A stretch of 32,658 nt of DNA from Collinsella sp. (GTDB lineage Bacteria; Actinomycetota; Coriobacteriia; Coriobacteriales; Coriobacteriaceae), in NCBI GenBank assembly GCA_019414265.1, contig DXMJ01000022.1:286-32943 (forward strand), written 5' to 3'. Shown here piece by piece: positions 16,961 to 24,247 of the stretch. The first letter of the stretch is position 1. Each line of letters begins with the position of its first letter. The notes beneath the pieces were generated by a model. It made no database searches. It was not told where the DNA came from and worked only from the letters and a program-made list of their open reading frames with translations. Both the position numbers and the translations under genes were made by a program.

Positions 16961-18061
16961 ATGCACAACAAGCGCGTGCTCGTCGCCATGAGCGGCGGCG
17001 TCGATTCCAGCGTGACCGCGTACCTGCTCAAAAGCCAGGGCTACGAATGCGTCGGCGCCACCATGCGCCTCACCCGTCCCGCACCCGACCCCGCCACGGG
17101 CATGAGCAAAGTCGACCGCGACATCGCCGATGCAAAGGCCGTCGCCGAGCGCCTGGGGATCCCCCACCATGTGCTCGACCTGCAGCAGACCTTCGACCGC
17201 AATGTTATCGAGCGCTTCGTGACCGCCTACCAGGAGGGGCTGACGCCCAATCCGTGCATCATCTGCAACCGCCACATTAAGTTTGGCGCGCTACTCGATG
17301 CGGCGCTGGATATGGGCTGCGACTACATCGCCACGGGCCATTACGCCAAAACAAGTCAGGCGACAGACGGCACCTGGCAGCTACATCGCGGCGAAGATCC
17401 CAAAAAGGACCAAAGCTACTTTTTGTATTCGCTCACGCAGGAGCGGCTGTCGCGCACGATCTTTCCGCTGGCAGGCCTGGACAAGGAGCGCGACGTACGC
17501 CGCATAGCCGCCGAACAGGGCTTCATCAACGCCAAGAAGGCCGAAAGCGAGGATATCTGCTTCATCGCGGATGGCGACTATGCGGGCTATATCGAGCGTC
17601 GGTGCGGACATCCCGCTACACCGGGCGACATCGTATGGCGCGACGGCAGCGTGGTTGGGCGCCACAACGGCGCGTTGCGCTATACCATCGGCCAGCGCAA
17701 GGGCCTGGGCGTCGCAATGGCGCACCCCGTGTATGTGACGGGCGTCGATACCGCCAACAACATTGTGCATCTTGGCGAGGCCGAGGACCTGACGGCCACA
17801 GTGCTCACGGCCAACGACTGGATCTGGAGCGCCCCTGCCGACCGCATGGAGGCAGAGCTCGATGCCGGCGGCATTCACGTGGGCGCCAAGTACCGCTACC
17901 GTCAAAAGGACCAGGCGGCAGCCCTTACACGTGGCGCCGACGGACAAATGTTGCTGACCTTTGACGAGCCGCAACGAGCCATCGCCCCCGGCCAGGCCGT
18001 CGTCGTCTACCACGGCGACGTCGTCTTGGGCGGCGGCACCGTTACGGCAGCCATCAAGTAG
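16961..18061 (+). CDS. mnmA: tRNA-specific 2-thiouridylase MnmA
   Basis: This enzyme thiolates U34 of tRNA for Lys, Glu and Gln, using ATP to activate the base and a persulfide sulfur. The 366-residue product begins with the PP-loop motif AMSGGVDSSV (about residues 9-18). The catalytic cysteines are C99 (NPCIIC) and C200 (SEDICFI), matching E. coli C102 and C199. ATGHYAK is also conserved. I start it at ATG 16961 because AAGGAGA lies eight bases upstream and homologues begin here. The longer in-frame extension crosses the cysK terminator. It directly follows cysK, but with its own promoter-like element. Confidence 0.96.
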   Translation: MHNKRVLVAMSGGVDSSVTAYLLKSQGYECVGATMRLTRPAPDPATGMSKVDRDIADAKAVAERLGIPHHVLDLQQTFDRNVIERFVTAYQEGLTPNPCIICNRHIKFGALLDAALDMGCDYIATGHYAKTSQATDGTWQLHRGEDPKKDQSYFLYSLTQERLSRTIFPLAGLDKERDVRRIAAEQGFINAKKAESEDICFIADGDYAGYIERRCGHPATPGDIVWRDGSVVGRHNGALRYTIGQRKGLGVAMAHPVYVTGVDTANNIVHLGEAEDLTATVLTANDWIWSAPADRMEAELDAGGIHVGAKYRYRQKDQAAALTRGADGQMLLTFDEPQRAIAPGQAVVVYHGDVVLGGGTVTAAIK

Positions 18062-18076
18062 CCCCATCCCCTTCAT

Positions 18077-18145
18077 AAGTTGCGGTGAAATAGGGACTGT
18101 TTAAGCGTTTAAAACCGCCAAACAGTCCCTATTTCACCGCAACTT
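18077..18145. repeat. Perfect 26-bp inverted repeat, REP-like
   Basis: Arms 18077-18102 and 18120-18145 are exact reverse complements over 26 bp around a 17-base loop. The left arm begins AAGTTGCGGTGAAATAGGG. It lies between the convergent ends of mnmA and the M42 peptidase gene. There is no T-tract on either side. It shares TTGCGGTG at the outer end and AAAAC..CCAAA inside with the element at 6975-7043, which suggests a dispersed family. Confidence 0.9.
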
Positions 18146-18197
18146 AGAGAGGACGGCCTCGGTCGGTACTGCTGCGCCAGCCGAGGCCGCTGCATCG

Positions 18198-19241
18198 TTA
18201 GCGCTGAACGTAGGCGCGAACCAGCTCGTAGGTATTGCGCACGCCGTCGATGTGGCTGCGCTCGTAGTTGTGGCTCGCGTACACGCCGGGGCCGATCAGA
18301 CCATGGCGAATGTCGTAGCCGGCCGAGAGCGTGGCCTCGACGTCAGAACCGTAGTGCGGGTACACATCGATGGCGTAATCGAGCTCCAGCTCGCGCGCGA
18401 TATTAGACAGCGTGGTCACCAGGTCGTAGTTGTACGGGCCGCCCGAATCCTTGGCGCAGATCGAAACCATGCGCTCGGTGCAGCCCAGGTCGTCGCCCAC
18501 GCAGCCCATGTCCACGCTGATCATCTCGCGCGTGTCGGCCGGCACAAAGGCGCCGCCGTGACCGACCTCCTCGTACACGGTAAAGAGCAGTGACACCTTG
18601 CGCGAGAGCGTCACCTCGCCGTCAGCAACGGCGCGGGCCAGACCCAGCAGAATCGACGCCGACAGTTTGTCATCCAGGAAGCGACTCTTAATGTAGCCGC
18701 TCTCCGTCACCGTGGTACGCGGATCCATAGCGACGATGTCGCCGGTCTGAATACCAAGCTCGAGCACATCGTCCTTGCTGTCAACGTTCTCATCGAGCAG
18801 GATCTCCATGTTTTTCTCGATGGTCTTGACCGGCTCGTCGGCCACGTGCGCCGAAGGCTCGGTATTGAGGACCACACCCGTGTACACATTGCCGTCACGC
18901 GTGTAGACGGTGCAGTTCTCGCCATCGACCGTAGACCACTGATGCCCGCCGAGCGTCGTGGGACGCAAGCGGCCATTGTCCTTAATGGAACGCACCATGG
19001 CGCCCAGGGTATCGACATGGCTCGCCAGTACGAGCGGCTCACCCTCGCCGCCAAGCTCAACGAGCACGTTACCCTTATTAGAACGCTCAGGCCCAAACCC
19101 CATATCGCGCAGGGTCTCCATCAGATAATCAGTCGCCGCACGGGTATAGCCGGTAGGGGAGGCAATAGAAGTCAGCGTCTTAAGCTGTCCTGCGATATAG
19201 GAGAGCGTCTCCTCTAGAGAAGCATCAATATTAGAAGTCAT
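18198..19241 (-). CDS. M42 family metallo-aminopeptidase
   Basis: A cytoplasmic di-metal aminopeptidase of the glutamyl aminopeptidase/tetrahedral (TET) type. Recognisable ligand motifs in order are SHVDTLG (His, Asp), FLDDKLSAS (bridging Asp), TVYEEVGHGG (catalytic and metal Glu), ISVDMG (Asp) and the final SHNYERSH (His). The length of 347 residues is typical. I start at 19241 rather than 19247: a GGAAGG adjoins the first ATG directly but sits six bases from the second, a better spacing. It is alone on its strand, converges on mnmA with a long inverted repeat between, and has an unusually structured upstream region. Confidence 0.93.
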   Translation of the reverse strand: MTSNIDASLEETLSYIAGQLKTLTSIASPTGYTRAATDYLMETLRDMGFGPERSNKGNVLVELGGEGEPLVLASHVDTLGAMVRSIKDNGRLRPTTLGGHQWSTVDGENCTVYTRDGNVYTGVVLNTEPSAHVADEPVKTIEKNMEILLDENVDSKDDVLELGIQTGDIVAMDPRTTVTESGYIKSRFLDDKLSASILLGLARAVADGEVTLSRKVSLLFTVYEEVGHGGAFVPADTREMISVDMGCVGDDLGCTERMVSICAKDSGGPYNYDLVTTLSNIARELELDYAIDVYPHYGSDVEATLSAGYDIRHGLIGPGVYASHNYERSHIDGVRNTYELVRAYVQR

Positions 19242-19290
19242 ATGCATCCTTCCAAGTAAAACTAAGACCGAGTCCCGATTTTAACCGTTC

Positions 19291-19300
19291 TGCACGTGCA
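19291..19300. promoter_or_regulatory. Palindrome TGCACGTGCA, copy 1
   Basis: A perfect 10-base palindrome about 50 bases upstream of the M42 start. A second copy, extended to 12 bases, is at 19347-19358. Two equal palindromes 57 bases apart upstream of one gene suggest a pair of operator sites. No regulator is known from the window. Confidence 0.45.
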
Positions 19301-19346
19301 ATGCCCCAGGAGCCGAGCCGCCTCCAGACGTCCCCGCACCGGTTTT

Positions 19347-19358
19347 GTGCACGTGCAC
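19347..19358. promoter_or_regulatory. Palindrome GTGCACGTGCAC, copy 2
   Basis: A perfect 12-base palindrome containing the same core, TGCACGTGCA, as the site at 19291-19300. Confidence 0.45.
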
Positions 19359-19576
19359 GGTTTACAATCTCAATCTTGCATAAATCCTATTGGTATTTGC
19401 ATAGAAATGAGGCATCTTTTTGCTTCGTCTCAGGGTGCCCCACCTTGGACCGTGCAAAAAACGGAGTATTCAGCACCGTGGGCCCCAACGGCCCCATCAC
19501 GAACGACAAAACGACGCGGTTACAGCAGTGTTGCAGGTCGTCGCAAAGCAGAAACTCAGTAACAACCCCCTCCACT

Positions 19577-19608
19577 CATCGATAGCCCGCCCACAATGGC
19601 TGTCGATG
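19577..19608. repeat. Inverted repeat / hairpin
   Basis: CATCGATAGCC (19577-19587) pairs with GGCTGTCGATG (19598-19608) over 11 bp with one wobble and a 10-base loop. No T-tract follows on either strand. Confidence 0.6.
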
Positions 19609-19645
19609 GGCGCCTGCGGATCACTACCGCCCATTCACAACGTTA

Positions 19646-19684
19646 TGCATTTTTAAGAGCTTGTTGAATACTCCCAAAAATGCA
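19646..19684. repeat. Inverted repeat TGCATTTTT / AAAAATGCA
   Basis: Perfect 9-bp arms at 19646-19654 and 19676-19684 with a 21-base loop. The run of T and A in the arms is unlike a normal terminator stem. It could be an operator or part of a small RNA. Confidence 0.55.
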
Positions 19685-19759
19685 CGCAGGGAAGTGCACC
19701 ACCTATCCGCAGCGGGCAGTACGCCTTGGTTTTGTCCGTCTCAGGGCATCGACGCAGCA

Positions 19760-19792
19760 CAAAAAGCCCCGCCGTGCGTAGCACGGCGGGGC
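19760..19792 (-). terminator. Rho-independent terminator of fucO
   Basis: On the minus strand GCCCCGCCGTGC and GCACGGCGGGGC form a perfect 12-bp stem (19766-19777 with 19781-19792) with a three-base loop, followed by TTTTT. Confidence 0.95.
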
Positions 19793-19845
19793 CAGCGGCA
19801 CGTCAAAAGACCATACACCTACGGGCGAAGGACCACCAAACTGGG

Positions 19846-21012
19846 CTAGGCAGCCGGGCAGATCTTCTTGAAGAGCTCGATGACGTCGTCGAGCGTTGCC
19901 TCGCGCGGGTTACCCGGGAAACAAGCGTCGGCCATGGCGTCCTTGGCCAGGACCTCGATCTCGTCAGCCTTCATGGCCTCGCAGACGTGCGGGATATTCA
20001 CGTCGGCGGAAAGCTGCTTGACGGCGGCGATAGCGGCGTCGGCAGCCTCGTCGGTGCTCATGCCCGTGGTGTCAACGCCCATGGCGGCGGCAACCTTGGC
20101 CAGACGCTCGGCGCAAACCGGCTTGTTGAACTCCATGGCGATCGGCAGCAGCATGGCGCAAGCGACGCCGTGCGGGGTGTCGTAGTGAGCGGACAGGGTG
20201 TGAGCCATGGCGTGGTCGATGCCCAGGCCAACATTGGAGAAGCCCATGCCGGCGACATACTGGCCAAGGGCCATGCCCTCGCGGCCGGAGCCGGGCTGGC
20301 CGGACTTGGCCTCGGCAACGGAGTCGCGTAGGTTCTCGCTGATCAGCTTGATGGCCTCAAAGTGGAACATGTCGGAGAGCTCCCAAGCGCCCTTGGTGGT
20401 ATAGCCCTCGATGGCATGGGTCAGAGCGTCCATACCAGTGGAAGCGGTCAGGCCGGCGGGCATGGAAGCCATCATGTCAGGATCGACGACGGCGACCTCG
20501 GGGGCGTCGTTGGTGTCGACGCACACGAACTTGCGGACCTTCTCGGGGTCGGTGATGACGTAGTTGATGGTCACCTCGGCAGCAGTACCGGCGGTCGTCG
20601 GCACGGCGATGGTGAACACGGCGTGGTTCTTAGTGGGAGCAACGCCCTCGAGGCTGCGGACATCGGCGAACTCGGGGTTGTTGATGATGATGCCGATGGC
20701 CTTAGCGGTGTCCATGGAGGAGCCGCCACCGATGGTCACGATAGCGTCAGCTTCGGCGGCCTTGAAGGCCTCGACGCCGTCCTTGACGTTCTGGATGGTG
20801 GGGTTGGGCTTAATCTCGGAGTAGAGGCTCCAAGCGATGCCGGCGGCGTCGAGCTCGTCGGTCACCTTGGCGGTAACGCCAAACTTGACCAGGTCGGGAT
20901 CGGAGCAGACGAAGATCTTCTTGTAGCCGCGACGCTGGAGCTCGCCGGGGATCTCCTTGATGGCGCCGGAACCATGATAAGAGATGGTATTGAGAACGAA
21001 ACGATTAGCCAT
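19846..21012 (-). CDS. fucO: Lactaldehyde reductase, iron-dependent alcohol dehydrogenase
   Basis: NAD-linked group III alcohol dehydrogenase that reduces lactaldehyde to 1,2-propanediol in fucose or rhamnose breakdown. The 388-residue protein closely follows E. coli FucO: MANRFVLN at the start, GGGSSMDTAKAIGI (NAD binding), NNPEFADVRSLEG, and PTTAGTAAEVTINYVITD. Iron ligands are D195, H199, H267 and H281, matching E. coli D196, H200, H263 and H277. I start at 21012, where GGGAGG stands six bases upstream and homologues begin. A 14-residue extension is possible but unsupported. No other fucose gene is in the window, so the enzyme may serve a pathway encoded elsewhere or general aldehyde reduction. 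A terminator follows. Confidence 0.93.
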   Translation of the reverse strand: MANRFVLNTISYHGSGAIKEIPGELQRRGYKKIFVCSDPDLVKFGVTAKVTDELDAAGIAWSLYSEIKPNPTIQNVKDGVEAFKAAEADAIVTIGGGSSMDTAKAIGIIINNPEFADVRSLEGVAPTKNHAVFTIAVPTTAGTAAEVTINYVITDPEKVRKFVCVDTNDAPEVAVVDPDMMASMPAGLTASTGMDALTHAIEGYTTKGAWELSDMFHFEAIKLISENLRDSVAEAKSGQPGSGREGMALGQYVAGMGFSNVGLGIDHAMAHTLSAHYDTPHGVACAMLLPIAMEFNKPVCAERLAKVAAAMGVDTTGMSTDEAADAAIAAVKQLSADVNIPHVCEAMKADEIEVLAKDAMADACFPGNPREATLDDVIELFKKICPAA

Positions 21013-21111
21013 TGATAGCCTCCCATCGTGTGCGGGGCGCCCATTACGCCCCACGCTATGAGTCCCATCCTAACGCTTTTGAAACAAAAAACACGTGAGA
21101 ACGTCAAAAGT

Positions 21112-21127
21112 GTTAAAGCGTTTCAAC
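21112..21127. promoter_or_regulatory. LacI/CcpA-type operator candidate upstream of fucO
   Basis: GTTAAAGCGTTTCAAC is symmetric at 12 of 16 positions around a central CG, the form typical of LacI-family and cre sites. It is about 100 bases upstream of the fucO start. Binding by a sugar-responsive regulator is an inference. Confidence 0.35.
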
Positions 21128-21247
21128 ATAATAACGGAGTCCTAGTCCTTCCCTCCCGACAGCAGCGAAGGCTAGATTATAGGAGCAATCGCCCAAAGAA
21201 TACGACCAACTCAGTCTATAAATTGTTTCTGTTTTAGCAATATATGT

Positions 21248-21276
21248 TTGACAATACGTTTATAAAAGGATACTTT
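21248..21276 (+). promoter_or_regulatory. Promoter of the peptide-maturation operon
   Basis: A perfect -35 TTGACA (21248-21253) is followed by TACTTT after 17 bases (21271-21276) or GATACT after 15. The surrounding DNA is AT-rich. It lies 57 bases before the preferred start of the radical SAM gene. Confidence 0.6.
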
Positions 21277-21292
21277 ATAGCAAACATCTTAG

Positions 21293-21314
21293 TTCACTAA
21301 ATAACATTAGTGAA
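21293..21314. promoter_or_regulatory. Operator-like inverted repeat in the operon leader
   Basis: TTCACTAA-N6-TTAGTGAA is a perfect 8-bp inverted repeat placed between the -10 region and the ribosome binding site. Size and symmetry suit a dimeric repressor. No regulator gene is in the island. Confidence 0.6.
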
Positions 21315-21332
21315 ATGAAAGAGGCGGTAGAG

Positions 21333-22760
21333 ATGTTAGTTCTACCTATAAAGACCCTCTTGGGCCACTACATTTATGATGCCAATCGAAACGAGATACT
21401 TGCAGTAAGCAAAGATCTCTTCAATTACATCTCAGAAGTCCAAGCAGGCAAAGTTTGCCACGCCTCCTGTAAATCAGACCAAGAATTCCAGTTACTACAA
21501 TCATGTGGCTACTGCTGCGATTCGCCATTGCAGGATATCGCTTATCCATCAATTGACCTTTTGAAAGTTAAGCTGGAAAGAAATATACGGATGCTAACCC
21601 TTCAGCTGACTCAATCTTGTAACTTCCGATGTGATTACTGTATCTATTCCGGAAACTCCTCATACAACAGAGCCCACAGTCATAACTCCATGTCCATTTC
21701 GACGGCAAAACATGCAATCGAATTCTTTAAGATGCACTCGATCGACAACTCAAACCCGGTCGTAGCATTTTATGGAGGAGAACCTCTCCTTCGATTTAAT
21801 GAAATTAAGCTAATTACTCAATATGCAGAGCAGGTATTTGAAGGAAAACACATCTCATTTCGAATTACAACTAATTGCTCTCTTTTATCTGAAGAAATGG
21901 TTAAATTCTTCTTCGATTCTGGGCATGAATTCTATTTGTTAATCAGTCTTGACGGGCCGCAGCAAATCCACGATAAGTCTAGGCATTACGCTAATGGCAA
22001 GTCCTCATACCAAACAGTTATAGACAATGTTCATATGGTTTTAGACAGCCATCCTGAACGCAACAAATATGTTCATTTTAATGCCGTAGTCGACACGAAC
22101 AACATCTATGAAACTGTCTCTTCCTTTATAAATGATAAAGATATCGAAGATTGCGATGTTCAATTCAACTACCTGGAACGCAACGGACGTATCGCCCCCT
22201 ACAATGACGAGTTCTCAAGTCAGCTAAATTACGCCTTATTTAAAGCAAGAATTATGGATGAGCGCAAAATCGAAAAAGGAAACCGCAACGATAGGCTCGC
22301 TTCATATACGCTTGCAAACATCAACCAAAACATAAAGCGATTTGCACCTTCGAACATCCCAGCAAAAGCTATACCCGGTGGCCCATGCGAACCAGGGGTT
22401 ACGCGTCTATTTGTGACAACAGCAGGAGCGCTTCTTCCTTGCGAAAGGGTCAGCGAAACAACGAAGGAAATGTATATCGGCACATTGGATTCAGGATTTG
22501 ATTTAGGTCAAATTGAAAAGATAATCAATGTTTCAAAGCTGACCAGCGATTCATGTAAAAAATGTTGGGCATTTCAGCTGTGCACCCAATGCATAAAAAG
22601 CGCAGATTGCGAAGGAGTAATAAGCCCTGATTACAAGCGAACAGCATGCGACAATTCAAAACGAATTGCCTTTGACCGACTTAATCAGAAAATACTTCGC
22701 TTTGAGCTTCATAGACATGAAGTGTCCATTGCAACAGCTCTAAAAAGGAACAAGCGATAA
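21333..22760 (+). CDS. Radical SAM/SPASM Cys-rich-peptide maturase (CcpM-like)
   Basis: A 475-residue radical SAM enzyme. The iron-sulfur motif CNFRCDYC uses C96, C100 and C103. FYGGEPLLRF follows at about 146-155. The C-terminal third has SPASM-like cysteines C352, C370, C408, C411, C417, C420, C426 and C439, expected to hold auxiliary clusters. Five further cysteines lie in the N-terminal region (C42, C46, C58, C61, C62). The N-terminal block (ILAVSKDLFNYI) resembles the leader-binding region of peptide maturases. Context and layout fit the CcpM family (TIGR04068, recalled), which acts on CLI_3235-type Cys-rich precursors. I start at ATG 21333, with GAGG eight bases upstream; the ATG at 21315 abuts the inverted repeat and has no site. 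Strongly AT-rich relative to flanks. Confidence 0.88.
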   Translation: MLVLPIKTLLGHYIYDANRNEILAVSKDLFNYISEVQAGKVCHASCKSDQEFQLLQSCGYCCDSPLQDIAYPSIDLLKVKLERNIRMLTLQLTQSCNFRCDYCIYSGNSSYNRAHSHNSMSISTAKHAIEFFKMHSIDNSNPVVAFYGGEPLLRFNEIKLITQYAEQVFEGKHISFRITTNCSLLSEEMVKFFFDSGHEFYLLISLDGPQQIHDKSRHYANGKSSYQTVIDNVHMVLDSHPERNKYVHFNAVVDTNNIYETVSSFINDKDIEDCDVQFNYLERNGRIAPYNDEFSSQLNYALFKARIMDERKIEKGNRNDRLASYTLANINQNIKRFAPSNIPAKAIPGGPCEPGVTRLFVTTAGALLPCERVSETTKEMYIGTLDSGFDLGQIEKIINVSKLTSDSCKKCWAFQLCTQCIKSADCEGVISPDYKRTACDNSKRIAFDRLNQKILRFELHRHEVSIATALKRNKR

Positions 22761-22765
22761 AAATC

Positions 22766-23779
22766 ATGAAGACAATCGGACTTATATCTTTCACAAGAGC
22801 TGACTATCCTCTTCTGATTGGATTGCTAGGAAATGGCTACAATATCCGGGTATCAACGCCATGCGGCATTCTACCGGACGGCCTAGATGTCGCCAACCTT
22901 GTGAATTGCAAAGAAATTGGCATAAGAAATCGAATTAACTATGTAACGACAATCGATGAATCAGACCTGGTTGTCGTTTTATCGACGAAAGAAAGCGCCG
23001 CAGGACTCGTAGAATTTAGTAAACACGCTGAAACCTACGCTCATTCTGTAAATAAGACGGTTGTCAGCCAACTCGCCGCTGAACAAATCGAGTCTAGCAA
23101 AAGCGACATGCAGGAATTAGCCCTGATACCAAAAATTGTTGTCGGGAATCTATATACACCCGCCAATTCAACAATAACGTTCAGTAGCATCGTTAGCGAG
23201 ATGAGAAAGCACCATCCCAATCTATGTGCGTTGAGCTTCAATCCTTTAAATGAAATCTGGGGCTGCAACACCCTTAGTTTTGATGGTGGCCAATCTGCCG
23301 TCATCAAAATGAATGAGCAGATCAACCTCATCATTGAGAATGATAAATCCGACCTAGCTCTATTAGAGACGCCCAATGTGCTTATGAAATACAACGACCA
23401 CATTTTCGGAGATTACGGATTGGGGTCGATTGCTGCATGTCGAGCTTTCTGCCCTGACTTAGCCATTATCAATATCCCATACACGATAGCCGACTACGAC
23501 ATAATGCTAGGGCTCATGCCCGTAATTGAAACGCTTACGCAAGCAGAGAAAGTTCAATTTGAAATTACAAACGAAGTACTTGACGCCACAGAGGGGTTGG
23601 AGACGCATGAATTTCAAATAAGCTATTCATCTAGCGATAAAGCTATTCAAGCAGCAAGAGAACTTCGACTAAGAGGAATACCCAGTTTCTCAGCCAGCTT
23701 AGATCCAGAAGAATCATTACTATGCTGCAAGACAATCGAGGACGAGTTGTTTGATTTCGATCTTGGGGTACTGAAATGA
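22766..23779 (+). CDS. TIGR04066-like peptide maturation protein
   Basis: A 337-residue soluble protein without signal peptide or membrane segments. The order of blocks fits my memory of the TIGR04066 maturation family: an N-terminal alpha/beta region (VGLISF-like start), a segment at 124-140 (IVVGNLYTPANSTITF) where relatives carry a nucleotide-binding-like loop, then DLALLETPNVLMKYNDHIFGDYG at about 197-219, and a regulatory-looking C-terminal domain. The glycine-lysine of a functional P-loop is missing. Its exact reaction is unknown. It begins five bases after the maturase stop, with AAAAGGAA about 15 bases before the ATG, a long spacing that suggests coupling to the upstream gene. It overlaps the next gene by ATGA. 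Confidence 0.75.
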   Translation: MKTIGLISFTRADYPLLIGLLGNGYNIRVSTPCGILPDGLDVANLVNCKEIGIRNRINYVTTIDESDLVVVLSTKESAAGLVEFSKHAETYAHSVNKTVVSQLAAEQIESSKSDMQELALIPKIVVGNLYTPANSTITFSSIVSEMRKHHPNLCALSFNPLNEIWGCNTLSFDGGQSAVIKMNEQINLIIENDKSDLALLETPNVLMKYNDHIFGDYGLGSIAACRAFCPDLAIINIPYTIADYDIMLGLMPVIETLTQAEKVQFEITNEVLDATEGLETHEFQISYSSSDKAIQAARELRLRGIPSFSASLDPEESLLCCKTIEDELFDFDLGVLK

Positions 23780-24090
23780 CAGCATATTGTAAAGATGAAA
23801 CCATCTACGCAGAAATCGAAAAAGCAATAAGCAATATTAGAGATTTGGATTTGGCTCAATTTGATCAAGATCTAAGAAATCAACGATTGACCAATTCCCC
23901 ATTCAGCTTGTCCTCATCGGATCTAGTTCGACTGCTAATTTTTCTTGAAAGCAGGTTTTCTGTTTACGTTGAGTACTCGTCGATTGAAAACATAGGGTTC
24001 AACAGTGTTGAGGAGGTGAAGAAGGTAATAGAACAGTCAGAAACAATCGAACAATGGGAGGCAAATCATGAGAAGTATTCGACCATTTAA
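23776..24090 (+). CDS. Acyl-carrier-related peptide maturation protein
   Basis: A 104-residue acidic protein. The stretch SSSDLVRLLIFLESRFSV (residues 46-63), followed by IGFNSVEEVKKVIEQ, matches the helix II to helix IV layout of acyl carrier proteins, where a DSLD motif carries the phosphopantetheine. Here the motif reads SSSD, so S47 sits at the carrier position but the preceding Asp is lost. Whether it is modified is open. Small carrier-related proteins (TIGR04069, recalled) accompany CcpM-type maturases. It overlaps the upstream gene by ATGA and the precursor gene downstream by 23 bases, so all three are translationally coupled. Confidence 0.75.
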   Translation: MTAYCKDETIYAEIEKAISNIRDLDLAQFDQDLRNQRLTNSPFSLSSSDLVRLLIFLESRFSVYVEYSSIENIGFNSVEEVKKVIEQSETIEQWEANHEKYSTI

Positions 24091-24247
24091 CATGCATGCA
24101 GTAAATAGCGTCATTCATTTTATTAGAAATTGCCCATGCGGTTATTGCAGCTGCATGTACTGCAACGTACTGCGTAATTCTCCGCACGAAGCAGAAGTCG
24201 GTTCCAATGCGATTGAGGCGATGACGCGTGGTGGCTACTGGTCCTAA
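24068..24247 (+). CDS. Cys-rich RiPP precursor peptide (CLI_3235-like)
   Basis: A 59-residue gene with the best ribosome binding site in the island: GGGAGG at 24056-24061, six bases before the ATG. The product starts MRSIRPFNMHAVNSVIHFIR, then has a dense block CPCGYCSCMYC (C22, C24, C27, C29, C32), then a polar tail ending GGYWS. A short leader, a Cys-rich core and a position next to a radical SAM/SPASM enzyme and a carrier-related protein are what is expected of a ribosomally made, modified peptide. It overlaps the gene before it by 23 bases and the gene after it by 20, in different frames. The five cysteines are probable sites for thioether or other cross-links (inference). A chance frame is unlikely given the start site and composition. 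Confidence 0.82.
   Translation: MRSIRPFNMHAVNSVIHFIRNCPCGYCSCMYCNVLRNSPHEAEVGSNAIEAMTRGGYWS

Larger units (their letters stand above)
19242..19759. other. Structured non-coding region between fucO and the M42 gene
   Basis: About 520 bases without a convincing gene. Small frames exist, but they lack ribosome binding sites and resemble no protein. The stretch holds two copies of the palindrome TGCACGTGCA (19291-19300 and within 19347-19358), a hairpin at 19577-19608, a second inverted repeat at 19646-19684, and a direct repeat CGTCTCAGGG at 19426-19435 and 19737-19746. It must contain the M42 promoter on the minus strand. Confidence 0.6.

Noticed and set aside
19296..19656. Small overlapping frames between the M42 gene and fucO
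   Set aside because: No ribosome binding sites, unusual composition, and no resemblance to known small proteins.
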